Of a DNA stretch of 64,000 bases, positions 55,297 through 63,546 are shown piece after piece. Source of the DNA: Limnobaculum zhutongyuii (GTDB taxonomy: Bacteria > Pseudomonadota > Gammaproteobacteria > Enterobacterales > Enterobacteriaceae); contig NZ_CP034752.1 in NCBI RefSeq assembly GCF_004295645.1, positions 3,658,001 to 3,722,000 of the forward strand, read 5' to 3'. Position 1 is the stretch's first letter, and every line of letters starts with the position of its first letter. Made by a program: the position numbers and the translations under genes. The notes below the pieces were generated by a model that was not told the origin of the DNA, searched no databases, and was given only the letters and a program-made list of their open reading frames with translations.

Positions 55297-55674
55297 TTAC
55301 TTTATTGCCTGTGGATTTTCCCCTGCCAACAGCGCTTTTCTTACATACGCAGGTAGCAAATTTCTTACTTCCTGATAGGAAATATCAATCATATTTTTTA
55401 TCAGCGTTTCATCCAGTTTTCCATTAAGAAACAGTGTATTCCATAGTGCCTTATTCAAGTGATATCCAGGGATAATATCCTGGTGTTCATCCCGCAAACG
55501 CTCTGCCAACGCCGGAGGGCACTTGAGCGTGATGCTCGGCCTGCCATTTAACTCACCCAGTATGGCGAATATTTTACCAGCAACCTTAACACGATCCGCT
55601 TCCCAAAGCGGTTGATAATCATGAACACTGCCTGTTTTGGTTAAACAATATTCAATACAACCTTGTAGGTCCAT
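55297..55674 (-). CDS. MmcQ/YjbR family protein
   Basis: 125 residues with the MmcQ/YjbR double-wing pattern: YCLTKTGSVHDYQPLWEADRVKV, TLKCPPALAERLRD, and IIPGYHLNKALWNTLFLNG. This small family is presumed to bind nucleic acid, but the function is unknown. In E. coli yjbR lies next to uvrA, and here it is only a few genes away, which supports orthology. Confidence 0.85.
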   Translation of the reverse strand: MDLQGCIEYCLTKTGSVHDYQPLWEADRVKVAGKIFAILGELNGRPSITLKCPPALAERLRDEHQDIIPGYHLNKALWNTLFLNGKLDETLIKNMIDISYQEVRNLLPAYVRKALLAGENPQAIK

Positions 55675-56038
55675 ATGTATTTACCACACCTGTTTTTATC
55701 ATGTTAATTATTTTTATGCCGTTAATTAATCATATTTATGGATATTACCAATAAAAATGTCATTGTCTTCCTTTATGCTGTTTATTCGTTATTCAGATCA
55801 AATAAAAATATAATAAAGCCGAATGCTTTTTGAAATATTTATTGCAGAATCAAATGGGTGGAACCCTTCTATACTAAGGCCTTTGGCATAACACCTGAAA
55901 ATCGGCAATATAATAGCAGCAGAAATAATTTATATTTGATGCATACCAGAAATGAATTAATAACACATGATTAAAAATGCTTTTTATTTTTTGTATGACG
56001 ATTATGTTAGTCGGATCATAAAACGCACATACATTTCT
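55675..56038. other. AT-rich intergenic region upstream of the symporter
   Basis: About 360 bp with no gene supported and very low GC. It includes the promoter of the MmcQ/YjbR gene on the minus strand. No terminator, CRP or Fur-type site was recognised. Confidence 0.5.
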
Positions 56039-56066
56039 TTGCTAAAATAGCACCACACTTTATAAC
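56039..56066 (+). promoter_or_regulatory. Candidate promoter for the micro-ORF/symporter unit
   Basis: TTGCTA (56039-56044) and TATAAC (56061-56066) with a 16-bp spacer, ending 16 nt before the ATG of the first micro-ORF. Hexamer fit is moderate; no experimental anchor. Confidence 0.4.
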
Positions 56067-56082
56067 AGAATAACGGAACCTC

Positions 56083-56127
56083 ATGGGGTTACCCTGCAAG
56101 TCTTTAAACTACAAGAATCAATCTTGA
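56083..56127 (+). CDS. Candidate 14-residue leader ORF
   Basis: ATG 56083 with GGA about 6 nt upstream (AACGGAACCTCATG) encodes MGLPCKSLNYKNQS and stops at TGA 56125-56127, which overlaps the ATG of the next small ORF (TGATG). No homology known. It is proposed only because of the chain of exact overlaps leading to the symporter gene. Confidence 0.35.
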   Translation: MGLPCKSLNYKNQS

Positions 56128-56267
56128 TGTACGACTCAGCAAAAACGAAAGACTCAACAACCTTCACGTTCCTTGCTCCGGCCCTCATCTGGCCAGACAT
56201 GGTTCTTCTCGTTATGCATATTCTTATAAAAAATTCAGGTAAATCAAAATTAAGGCAAGCACTATGA
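56127..56267 (+). CDS. Candidate 46-residue membrane micro-protein overlapping the symporter start
   Basis: ATG 56127 overlaps the preceding stop, and its TGA (56265-56267) overlaps the symporter ATG (56264) as ATGA. The product starts MYDSAKTKDSTT, has one hydrophobic stretch from about residue 13 to 34 (FTFLAPALIWPDMVLLVMHILI without gaps) and a basic tail KNSGKSKLRQAL. That is a plausible single-pass small membrane protein or a translational coupling leader. It could also be chance. Confidence 0.4.
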   Translation: MYDSAKTKDSTTFTFLAPALIWPDMVLLVMHILIKNSGKSKLRQAL

Positions 56268-57580
56268 CAAATCACTCGCATACATTGGAGCACGATAAAC
56301 CTTTACTCGCTGAACCCGCTAAAAAGGCCTTCTGGAAAGGTCTTGGGTTCCAGATTGCTGTCAGTATGATCCTGGGGATTTTGGTAGGATTTATCTGGCC
56401 AGAGTTTGCCACCAGCCTGAAGCTTTTGGGTGATATCTTTTTACGATTGATAAAAAGCGCCGTAGCACCATTAATCTTTTTGACCGTAGCGTTGGGAATT
56501 GGCGCTGCCGGGGATATCAAGCAGGTCGGGCGTGTTGGCCTGAGCGCTATCATCTATTTTGAAATAGTTTCGACCATTGCCATCCTGTTTGGCTTTGGCA
56601 TGGGGGAATTACTCAGCGTTGGTAGCGGCACGGTACTTACTGAAAGCCATGTGAACTCACAGGCTACCAGCCTGATTCAGGCCTCTCACGCCGCACCTAA
56701 ATCTTTCGCTCAGTTCTTCCTCGAAATATTCCCAGATAGCTTTATGGGAGCGTTCTCTTCTAATAACTTACTGCAGGTTCTGGTACTGGCGTTGATGTTT
56801 GGCTTTGGTATTCTGCTGCTAAAAGAGAAAGAACGTGTGGTGGTAGAGAATGCACTTAACTTCATTGCTAAAGCCTTCTTTAAATTTATCCACGTTATTA
56901 TGCTGTTAGCACCTATCGGTACCTTTGGGGCCATTGCTTATGCGGTAGGTAGTAACGGTGTGGATATGTTGATTAAGCTAACCTATCTGGTATTAGCTTT
57001 CTATCTGACGCTAATTCTGTTTGTCGTGATCGTATTAGGCGCGGTCTGTCTGCTCTTCAAACTTAATCTGTTTGATATTATTAAATTTATTAAAGAAGAA
57101 CTCTATATTACTTTCGGTACTGCCTCCTCTGAAAGTGTACTGCCTCGCTTGCTGGAAAAATTACCCAAATATGGCGCTTCACGCCAAACGGTAGGACTGG
57201 TTTTACCAACCGGCTATGCCTTTAACCTGGATGGAACCTCAATTTATATGTCAATGGGGGTTATCTTCCTGGCCAATGCCTATGGTATCCCACTGAGTAT
57301 TGAGCAGCTGTTCGGCATCCTGTTAATTATGCTATTAACCTCTAAAGGTGCAGCGACGGTTTCCGGCGGAGCATTCGTGGTTTTCGCCGCCACAATTACC
57401 ACGACCGGGCTACTTCCATTAGAAGGGGTTGCTGTGATGTTCGGGGTTTATCGCTTTATGTCGATGGCACTGGCTGTCACCAACATTATTGGTAACACCG
57501 TAGCAACTATCGCGGTAGCTAAAATGAACCGTGAATACCATCCGAGTCGGCGACAAAAGCTGGAAGATGATGAGGATTAA
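56264..57580 (+). CDS. Dicarboxylate/amino-acid:cation symporter (DAACS family)
   Basis: 438 residues with eight membrane helices and two hairpins. Signature elements are FGTASSESVLPRLLEKL (serine-rich hairpin), LVLPTGYAFNLDGTSIYMSM and the second hairpin TSKGAATVSGGAFVV. The pattern lies nearer DctA/GltP than SstT. It takes up C4-dicarboxylates or glutamate/aspartate with protons or sodium. Near-exact overlap of its start with a micro-ORF stop is noted separately. A shared terminator separates it from convergent alr. Confidence 0.92.
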   Translation: MTNHSHTLEHDKPLLAEPAKKAFWKGLGFQIAVSMILGILVGFIWPEFATSLKLLGDIFLRLIKSAVAPLIFLTVALGIGAAGDIKQVGRVGLSAIIYFEIVSTIAILFGFGMGELLSVGSGTVLTESHVNSQATSLIQASHAAPKSFAQFFLEIFPDSFMGAFSSNNLLQVLVLALMFGFGILLLKEKERVVVENALNFIAKAFFKFIHVIMLLAPIGTFGAIAYAVGSNGVDMLIKLTYLVLAFYLTLILFVVIVLGAVCLLFKLNLFDIIKFIKEELYITFGTASSESVLPRLLEKLPKYGASRQTVGLVLPTGYAFNLDGTSIYMSMGVIFLANAYGIPLSIEQLFGILLIMLLTSKGAATVSGGAFVVFAATITTTGLLPLEGVAVMFGVYRFMSMALAVTNIIGNTVATIAVAKMNREYHPSRRQKLEDDED

Positions 57581-57591
57581 TTAGCAGTAAT

Positions 57592-57632
57592 GAAAAACAA
57601 TCCGGCACTCTGCTATGGCAAGGTGCCGGATT
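57592..57632 (-). terminator. alr/symporter terminator
   Basis: AATCCGGCAC (57599-57608) and GTGCCGGATT (57623-57632) form a perfect 10-bp stem; on the minus strand it is followed by GTTTTTC. Works for alr and perhaps for the convergent symporter gene. Confidence 0.8.
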
Positions 57633-57638
57633 GAATGT

Positions 57639-58715
57639 TTAATCAAGATATCGGGTTGCTACGCGGGCTGTCAGCTTAGTAATCAACTCATAAGGGATAA
57701 TGCCGGTGTATTTCGCAATGGTTTCTACCGGTAATTCTGGCCCCCAGATAGTGGCTTCATCACCCACTTTATCTGTCGCATCCGGTCCTAAGTCTACCGT
57801 CACCATATCCATGGAAACATGCCCCACTAAAGGCACGCGCCGGCCATTAATCAATACTGGCGTTCCATTTGGCGCATCGCGAGGATATCCGTCACCATAG
57901 CCAATTGCAATCACACCTAAACGGGTATCTCGCTCACTGACCCAGGCTCCGCCATAACCGACCGGCTCACCCGCTTTATGCTCACGTACCGCAATCAGAC
58001 TGGCTTTGAGTGTCATCGCCGGTTTAAGGCCAAATTTATCCGCAAACGTATCCGCCAGAGGGGAAACACCGTACATAATAATGCCCGGACGAATCCAGTC
58101 ACGATGCGCTTCTGACCACAGCAAAATACCACCAGAAGCAGCCAGACTCTTCAACCCTGGCTTGTTATGCACAAAAGCATCAAAGCAATCAATTTGCTTA
58201 CGGGTAGTATCAACCTCTGGTTCATCAGAACGGCTAAAATGGCTCATGATATTAACCGGTTGGACCACATTCTCACAGGCGCTTAAGCGCTGATAGAATG
58301 CCTCTGCCTGTTCAGGGCGTACACCAAGGCGATGCATGCCAGTGTCCACTTTCATCCATACGCGTACCGGGCGATCGAGCTCACTCTGCTCCAGCGCTTC
58401 TAACTGCTCAATATTATGTACTACCGTTTCGATATTATTGACCGCCAGCATCGGCAAATCCTCCGCACAGAAGAAGCCTTCCAACAGTAAAATAGGCTTA
58501 ATCACGCCACCGGAGCGCAACATTAGCGCCTCTTCAATGCGGGCAACACCGAAACAATCAGAATCAGGCAAAGTGTGGGCAACATCTAACAACCCATGCC
58601 CATAAGCATTGGCTTTTACCACGGCAATAATGCGACTTTCAGGAGCTATTTGGCGAATACGTTGTAGGTTATGTTTCAATGCGCCGCGGTCAATTACCGC
58701 TGTTGCCGAGATCAT
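57639..58715 (-). CDS. alr: Alanine racemase
   Basis: 358 residues. PLP lysine in VVKANAYGHGL (about K34), the tyrosine base in YGDGYPRDAP (about Y254 region), and MKVDTGMHRLGV are present. It makes D-alanine for peptidoglycan. Placed downstream of dnaB on the same strand, as in E. coli (dnaB-alr). The gap of 170 bp suggests its own promoter. Confidence 0.97.
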   Translation of the reverse strand: MISATAVIDRGALKHNLQRIRQIAPESRIIAVVKANAYGHGLLDVAHTLPDSDCFGVARIEEALMLRSGGVIKPILLLEGFFCAEDLPMLAVNNIETVVHNIEQLEALEQSELDRPVRVWMKVDTGMHRLGVRPEQAEAFYQRLSACENVVQPVNIMSHFSRSDEPEVDTTRKQIDCFDAFVHNKPGLKSLAASGGILLWSEAHRDWIRPGIIMYGVSPLADTFADKFGLKPAMTLKASLIAVREHKAGEPVGYGGAWVSERDTRLGVIAIGYGDGYPRDAPNGTPVLINGRRVPLVGHVSMDMVTVDLGPDATDKVGDEATIWGPELPVETIAKYTGIIPYELITKLTARVATRYLD

Positions 58716-58885
58716 TTTAAATCCTTAGTTAATACACGATTACAGAGTGGAAACGGCTGCCTAAACTACAGCCCGAACGTCTTCCACGGATAAGGCTTTT
58801 ATTATTATTCTACTTTTGTGAAGTGATTGTGAAATCATTTGGGAATAAACCGGCATCAATATTTTGGGCAGAACGCCAAAACCGG

Positions 58886-60304
58886 TTATTCATCATCAAA
58901 TTGCGGACCCGCATAGTTATCAAATCGTGACCATTGTCCCTGAAACGTCAGTCGAACAGAACCGATAGGGCCGTTACGTTGCTTACCGAGAATAATCTGT
59001 GCGATACCCTTCTCTTCACTGTTCTCGTTATAAACTTCATCACGATAGATAAACATAATAACGTCCGCATCCTGCTCGATGGAGCCAGACTCACGTAAGT
59101 CGGAGTTAACCGGACGTTTATCTGCTCGTTGCTCCAGACTACGGTTAAGCTGGGACAGCGCCACTACCGGTACCTGTAGCTCTTTTGCCAGTGCTTTCAG
59201 TGAACGGGATATTTCAGCGATTTCCAGCGTACGGTTATCTGACAGGGCGGGTACTCGCATCAACTGCAAGTAGTCGATCATAATCATGCTAAGTCCGCCA
59301 TGTTCACGGAAAATACGCCGGGCACGGGATCGAACTTCTGTTGGGGTCAGGCCGGAAGAGTCATCAATGTACATATTGCGTTTTTCCAGCAGGATGCCCA
59401 TGGTGCTGGAAATTCTGGCCCAGTCTTCATCATCTAACTGACCAGTACGAATTTTGGTTTGGTCTACCCGCGAGAGTGAAGCCAGCATACGCATCATAAT
59501 CTGTTCGCAGGGCATCTCCAGACTGAATATCAGTACTGGTTTCTCCTGCATCATGGCTGCGTTCTCACACAGGTTCATGGCGAAGGTGGTTTTACCCATT
59601 GAAGGACGCGCGGCGACAATAATTAAGTCTGACCGCTGTAAGCCGGCGGTTTTCTTATCTAAATCATTAAAACCGGTAGAAACACCGGTCACACCGTCAT
59701 GGGGACGCTGATACAACTGTTCAATACGGGAAACGGTATCTTCCAGAATCTGGTCGATACTTTTTGGTCCTTCATCTTTATTTGTACGGCTTTCTGCAAT
59801 CTGGAAAACCCGTGATTCAGCCAGATCCAGCAGCTCTTCGCTGTTGCGCCCCTGAGGATCATAACCGGCATCGGCAATTTCATTGGCTACTGAGATCATC
59901 TCACGGACCACCGCGCGTTCACGAACGATGTCCGCATAAGCGCCTATGTTGGCCGCGCTTGGGGTGTTTTTTGACAGTTCCGCCAGATAGGCAAATCCCC
60001 CGACCTGATCCAGTACCCCTTTTTGTTCCAACGATTCAGATAACGTGATCAAATCGATTGGCTTGCCCAGCTCCAGCAGACGCTGCATTTCGCCAAATAC
60101 CGTGCGGTGAGGACGACTATAAAAGTCATTCGCCGTTACCCGTTCAGACACATTATCCCAACGCTCATTGTCCAGCATCAGGCCGCCCAATACGGATTGT
60201 TCAGCCTCAAGGGAATGAGGCGGCATTTTCAGCCCTTCCATTTGACGGTCGACAGGCCGTTCGTTACGGGCGTTCTGCTTATTAAAAGGTGTTTTGCCAG
60301 ACAT
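58886..60304 (-). CDS. dnaB: Replicative DNA helicase DnaB
   Basis: 472 residues. N-terminal domain (about 25-130), linker helix, and RecA-like helicase with Walker A AARPSMGKTTFAMNL, Walker B IMIDYLQLM, and the arginine finger region QRADKRPVNSDLRESG. DnaB is the hexameric 5'-3' helicase at the replication fork, loaded by DnaC. No intein or insertion is seen. It is divergent from qorA, as in E. coli. Confidence 0.99.
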   Translation of the reverse strand: MSGKTPFNKQNARNERPVDRQMEGLKMPPHSLEAEQSVLGGLMLDNERWDNVSERVTANDFYSRPHRTVFGEMQRLLELGKPIDLITLSESLEQKGVLDQVGGFAYLAELSKNTPSAANIGAYADIVRERAVVREMISVANEIADAGYDPQGRNSEELLDLAESRVFQIAESRTNKDEGPKSIDQILEDTVSRIEQLYQRPHDGVTGVSTGFNDLDKKTAGLQRSDLIIVAARPSMGKTTFAMNLCENAAMMQEKPVLIFSLEMPCEQIMMRMLASLSRVDQTKIRTGQLDDEDWARISSTMGILLEKRNMYIDDSSGLTPTEVRSRARRIFREHGGLSMIMIDYLQLMRVPALSDNRTLEIAEISRSLKALAKELQVPVVALSQLNRSLEQRADKRPVNSDLRESGSIEQDADVIMFIYRDEVYNENSEEKGIAQIILGKQRNGPIGSVRLTFQGQWSRFDNYAGPQFDDE

Positions 60305-60451
60305 GGGATAATTAGCGATCCGGTTACGATTAAAAGATAACAGCTAAGCAGTATACGCGATGATGGCAACCTACCCAACGATCAACATGGCTGCTATGAT
60401 GAATTTAATCTGTGTTGACTAAAAATCATTCATTATCCCGGAGTTTGTATT

Positions 60452-61435
60452 ATGGCTAAACGTATTGAATTTGCTGCAAATGGCGGTCCGGAAGTACTGA
60501 AATATGTCGATTTTACCCCCAAACAGCCAGCTGACAATGAAGTATTGGTCGCCAACAAGGCTATCGGTATTAACTATATCGATACCTATGTTCGCAGTGG
60601 CCTTTATCCAACCCCTTCTCTGCCATCAGGATTAGGTACCGAAGCGGCAGGTATTGTAGAAAAAGTAGGGGCTGGAGTAACACACATAAACGTTGGCGAT
60701 CGGGTTGTCTATGCTCAATCCCCCTTAGGTGCTTATAGTGACTATCACTGCGTAGCAGCAGATAAAGTGGCTAAACTCCCGGATGCTATCTCATTTGAAC
60801 AGGCGGCAGCGTCCTTCCTTAAAGGACTCACCGTCTACTATTTACTGCATATGACCTATCAGGTAAAACCGGGAGAAACGATTTTGTTTCACGCCGCTGC
60901 CGGAGGTGTAGGTAAAATTGCCTGTCAGTGGGCAAAGGCTCTGGGCGTTAAACTGATTGGTACTGTTGGTTCTGCCGGGAAAGCCGCACAGGCTAAACAA
61001 GACGGCGCATGGGCCACGATTAACTATCAGGAAGAAGACATTGCCAAGCGTGTTTCAGAACTGACCAACGGTGAAAAAGTGAACGTTGTCTATGACTCGG
61101 TGGGTAAATCAACCTGGCTTGCCTCACTGGACTGTTTGCGCCCACATGGGTTAATGGTGAGTTTTGGTAATGCTTCAGGTCCGGTTACCGGTGTAGATTT
61201 GGGCATTCTTAATCAAAAAGGTGGCCTGTTTGTTACCCGACCATCACTGGGCAACTACATCACCACAAAACAACTATTACAACATGCAGCCAACGAACTG
61301 TTTTCCATGATTGCCAGTGGTGCTATTAATGTGGATGTGGCACCTACGCAACAGTTCCCGCTTAAAGATGCAGTCCGAGCTCATCAGGCATTAGAAAGTC
61401 GGATAACCTCAGGCTCCAGCCTGCTGATACCCTGA
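60452..61435 (+). CDS. qorA: Quinone oxidoreductase QorA
   Basis: 327 residues, medium-chain dehydrogenase/reductase without zinc ligands. GINYIDTYVRSGLYP near the N-terminus and the nucleotide-binding motif AAAGGVGKIACQWAKALG (AxxGxxG type) match E. coli Qor. It reduces quinones with NADPH. GGAG precedes the ATG by about 10 nt. Divergent from dnaB. Confidence 0.96.
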   Translation: MAKRIEFAANGGPEVLKYVDFTPKQPADNEVLVANKAIGINYIDTYVRSGLYPTPSLPSGLGTEAAGIVEKVGAGVTHINVGDRVVYAQSPLGAYSDYHCVAADKVAKLPDAISFEQAAASFLKGLTVYYLLHMTYQVKPGETILFHAAAGGVGKIACQWAKALGVKLIGTVGSAGKAAQAKQDGAWATINYQEEDIAKRVSELTNGEKVNVVYDSVGKSTWLASLDCLRPHGLMVSFGNASGPVTGVDLGILNQKGGLFVTRPSLGNYITTKQLLQHAANELFSMIASGAINVDVAPTQQFPLKDAVRAHQALESRITSGSSLLIP

Positions 61436-61488
61436 TGGATAAAGAATAACAACGCGCAATCATACTGACTAACGAATGGATATCCATA

Positions 61489-61980
61489 ATGGGAATACAA
61501 GCCTGCTACATGGCCATTGATGAAGATGGCCTGAACCACCTGATAGATCTTGATGAGGTCGATCTGGTTGATGAACTGGAAGAGCTGGAAGAACACAACG
61601 ACACGCTGGATATCTGGAAAATGTGGGATGGTTTGCATTTTATACTGACCGGCAGCTCCGCCAGCGAACCTCTGGAAGATGACCCGTTAAGCGATGCCAT
61701 TGTTGGTATCCATATACTGGATGAAGAGAACTTTATTGCCGCCATCGGGAATAACGAGCTCCCTCCGGTCATTGCCGCATTGAAACAGCTCGATTTAGCC
61801 GATCTGAAATCTCGCTTTGATCCTCAACAATTCAATGACGCTGAGATTTACCCTAACATCTGGACTTCAGAGTCCAAAGAATCGCTGTATGCTGAATTAG
61901 AGCAGGCATTAACGGAACTGGTAAATTTTTACCAGCGCTGTCTGGATAATAATATGCATGTCGTTGTAAGTATTTACTAA
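61489..61980 (+). CDS. YfbM-like DUF1877 protein
   Basis: 163 residues, acidic, soluble. DUF1877 features: an N-terminal MGIQACYMAIDEDGLNHL, DIWKMWDGLHFILTG and SDAIVGIHILDEENFIA, and YPNIWTSE. The family is widespread in Enterobacterales and has no known function; YfbM of E. coli is a structural representative. Starts 53 bp after qorA and may share its transcript. Confidence 0.85.
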   Translation: MGIQACYMAIDEDGLNHLIDLDEVDLVDELEELEEHNDTLDIWKMWDGLHFILTGSSASEPLEDDPLSDAIVGIHILDEENFIAAIGNNELPPVIAALKQLDLADLKSRFDPQQFNDAEIYPNIWTSESKESLYAELEQALTELVNFYQRCLDNNMHVVVSIY

Positions 61981-62066
61981 GTTGTACCAGAGTGCGGTGC
62001 AAAAATGCGCCGCACTCACCTCTTGTTTTTCCTTTCGGAAAATAGCTAACAAATAAATTATTCCGC

Positions 62067-62097
62067 TTGACTTAGAGTGCACTCTAACCTTTAAGGT
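62067..62097 (+). promoter_or_regulatory. MerR-type promoter with 19-bp spacer and perfect palindrome
   Basis: TTGACT (62067-62072) and TAAGGT (62092-62097) are separated by 19 bp. Within the spacer lies the perfect 16-bp palindrome TTAGAGTGCACTCTAA (62072-62087). Long spacers with a central dyad are the hallmark of promoters activated by MerR-family proteins through DNA untwisting. It lies just upstream of the merR-type gene it probably autoregulates. Confidence 0.9.
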
Positions 62098-62127
62098 TAT
62101 CCAACTCATCCGCAAAAGGCGTGTTAT

Positions 62128-62511
62128 ATGAAAATTGGCACACTGGCAAAAAAGACTGGCTTATCTCCCCATACGCTTCGCTATTACGAACGCATTGGCT
62201 TGCTTCCGGTTGTTTATCGGGATAGCAGCGGACAAAGAGATTACGACCAACGAGTGCTGGACCGCCTTGAGTTTCTCAGCAAATTGAGGACCACAGGAAT
62301 GCCTCTGCGCGATATGCAACGGTATGCAGAGTTGGTAACCCAAGGTGATAGCACTGCCGATCTGCGTCGACAATTGCTGGAGCAACACCGCCTACAGGTT
62401 CGAAATCGACTGGCAGAATTACAAAGCTGTCTGCTGGTGATTGATAAAAAAATTGATGGTTACTGCAACAGCAGTCACACGATTACTGATACAACAGGAG
62501 ATCCCAAATGA
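62128..62511 (+). CDS. MerR-family transcriptional regulator
   Basis: 127 residues. N-terminal winged helix with TLAKKTGLSPHTLRYYERIGLLP, then a coiled-coil dimer helix to about residue 110. Two cysteines (C101, C113) sit near the C-terminus but not in a CueR/ZntR metal-loop arrangement, so a thiol, aldehyde or other electrophile sensor is possible. It is the first gene of an operon with an aldo/keto reductase (ATGA overlap) behind its own MerR-type promoter. Confidence 0.92.
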   Translation: MKIGTLAKKTGLSPHTLRYYERIGLLPVVYRDSSGQRDYDQRVLDRLEFLSKLRTTGMPLRDMQRYAELVTQGDSTADLRRQLLEQHRLQVRNRLAELQSCLLVIDKKIDGYCNSSHTITDTTGDPK

Positions 62512-63479
62512 AATACGTCCGTTTTGGTTCCACAGGTATGAAAGTCTCCCCTATCTGCCTGGGTTGTATGACCTATGGCAGCCCGGAATGGCGGGAATGG
62601 GTACTGGATGAAAATGGTACTCGCCCCTTCATCAAAAAAGCGCTGGATCTTGGCATCAATTTTTTTGACACCGCGGATATGTATTCCCGTGGCGCCAGCG
62701 AAGAAGTTTTAGGTAAAACGCTGTTGAAAATGGTTCCTCGCGACGACGTGGTTATTGCCAGCAAAGTGTTTAACCCAATGAGCGATAACCCTAACGATCG
62801 TGGCCTGTCTCGTAAGCATATTTTGAAAAGTATTGATGCCTCACTGAAGCGTCTTGGAACCGATTATCTCGATCTGTATATCATTCATCGTTTCGACCCG
62901 GAAACGTCGATTGAAGAAACCATTGAAGCACTGGATACCGTGGTACGCTCCGGCAAAGCCAGATATATCGGTGCATCGTCCATGCATGCCTGGCAGTTTA
63001 TGCGCATGTTATCCCTGCAAGAGCAGCATGGGCTGGCAAAATTCGTTTCAATGCAGAATCACTACAACCTGATATATCGCGAAGAAGAACGTGAAATGTT
63101 GCCGCTATGCGAAGAAATGGGCATAGCCGTTACGCCCTGGTCTCCACTGGCACGGGGCGTATTAACCGGCTCCAGGAAGAATCAAACTATTCGGGCCACT
63201 ACCGATACGCCTGCACATAACTGGTATAACCATCAGGCAGAAGAAGATGCCATTGTTAACGCCGTAGAGCAGGTCGCTACTGCCCGTGGAGTCCCACCTG
63301 CACAGGTGGCTCTGGCCTGGGTGAGACATCGTAACGTGGTCACGTCACCCATTATCGGCGCTTCTAAACCGCACCATCTGGACGATGCCGTTGCTGCGTT
63401 ATCATTAACGTTAAGTGATGAAGAAGTGGCTATACTGGAAGCACCATATCGCCCAAGAAATCTGGCGGGTCACGAGTAA
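62508..63479 (+). CDS. Aldo/keto reductase
   Basis: 323 residues of the AKR superfamily, similar in pattern to E. coli YajO. Catalytic tetrad elements: D and Y in FFDTADMYSRG, K in VIASKVF, H in YIIHRFDP. It reduces aldehydes or ketones with NADPH. Its ATG overlaps the stop of the MerR-type regulator. The pair suggests an inducible detoxification unit for a reactive carbonyl; this is inference. Confidence 0.93.
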   Translation: MKYVRFGSTGMKVSPICLGCMTYGSPEWREWVLDENGTRPFIKKALDLGINFFDTADMYSRGASEEVLGKTLLKMVPRDDVVIASKVFNPMSDNPNDRGLSRKHILKSIDASLKRLGTDYLDLYIIHRFDPETSIEETIEALDTVVRSGKARYIGASSMHAWQFMRMLSLQEQHGLAKFVSMQNHYNLIYREEEREMLPLCEEMGIAVTPWSPLARGVLTGSRKNQTIRATTDTPAHNWYNHQAEEDAIVNAVEQVATARGVPPAQVALAWVRHRNVVTSPIIGASKPHHLDDAVAALSLTLSDEEVAILEAPYRPRNLAGHE

Positions 63480-63498
63480 ATCGTTCGCTGAGAAAACT

Positions 63499-63530
63499 AA
63501 AAAAAGCCGCTTTGAAAGAGCGGCTTTTTT
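63499..63530. terminator. Bidirectional terminator between aldo/keto reductase and dusA
   Basis: AAAAAGCCGCT (63501-63511) pairs with AGCGGCTTTTTT (63519-63530); A-run on the left and T-run on the right make it active in both directions. Confidence 0.9.
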
Positions 63531-63546
63531 ACTATTTAAAGCAAAT

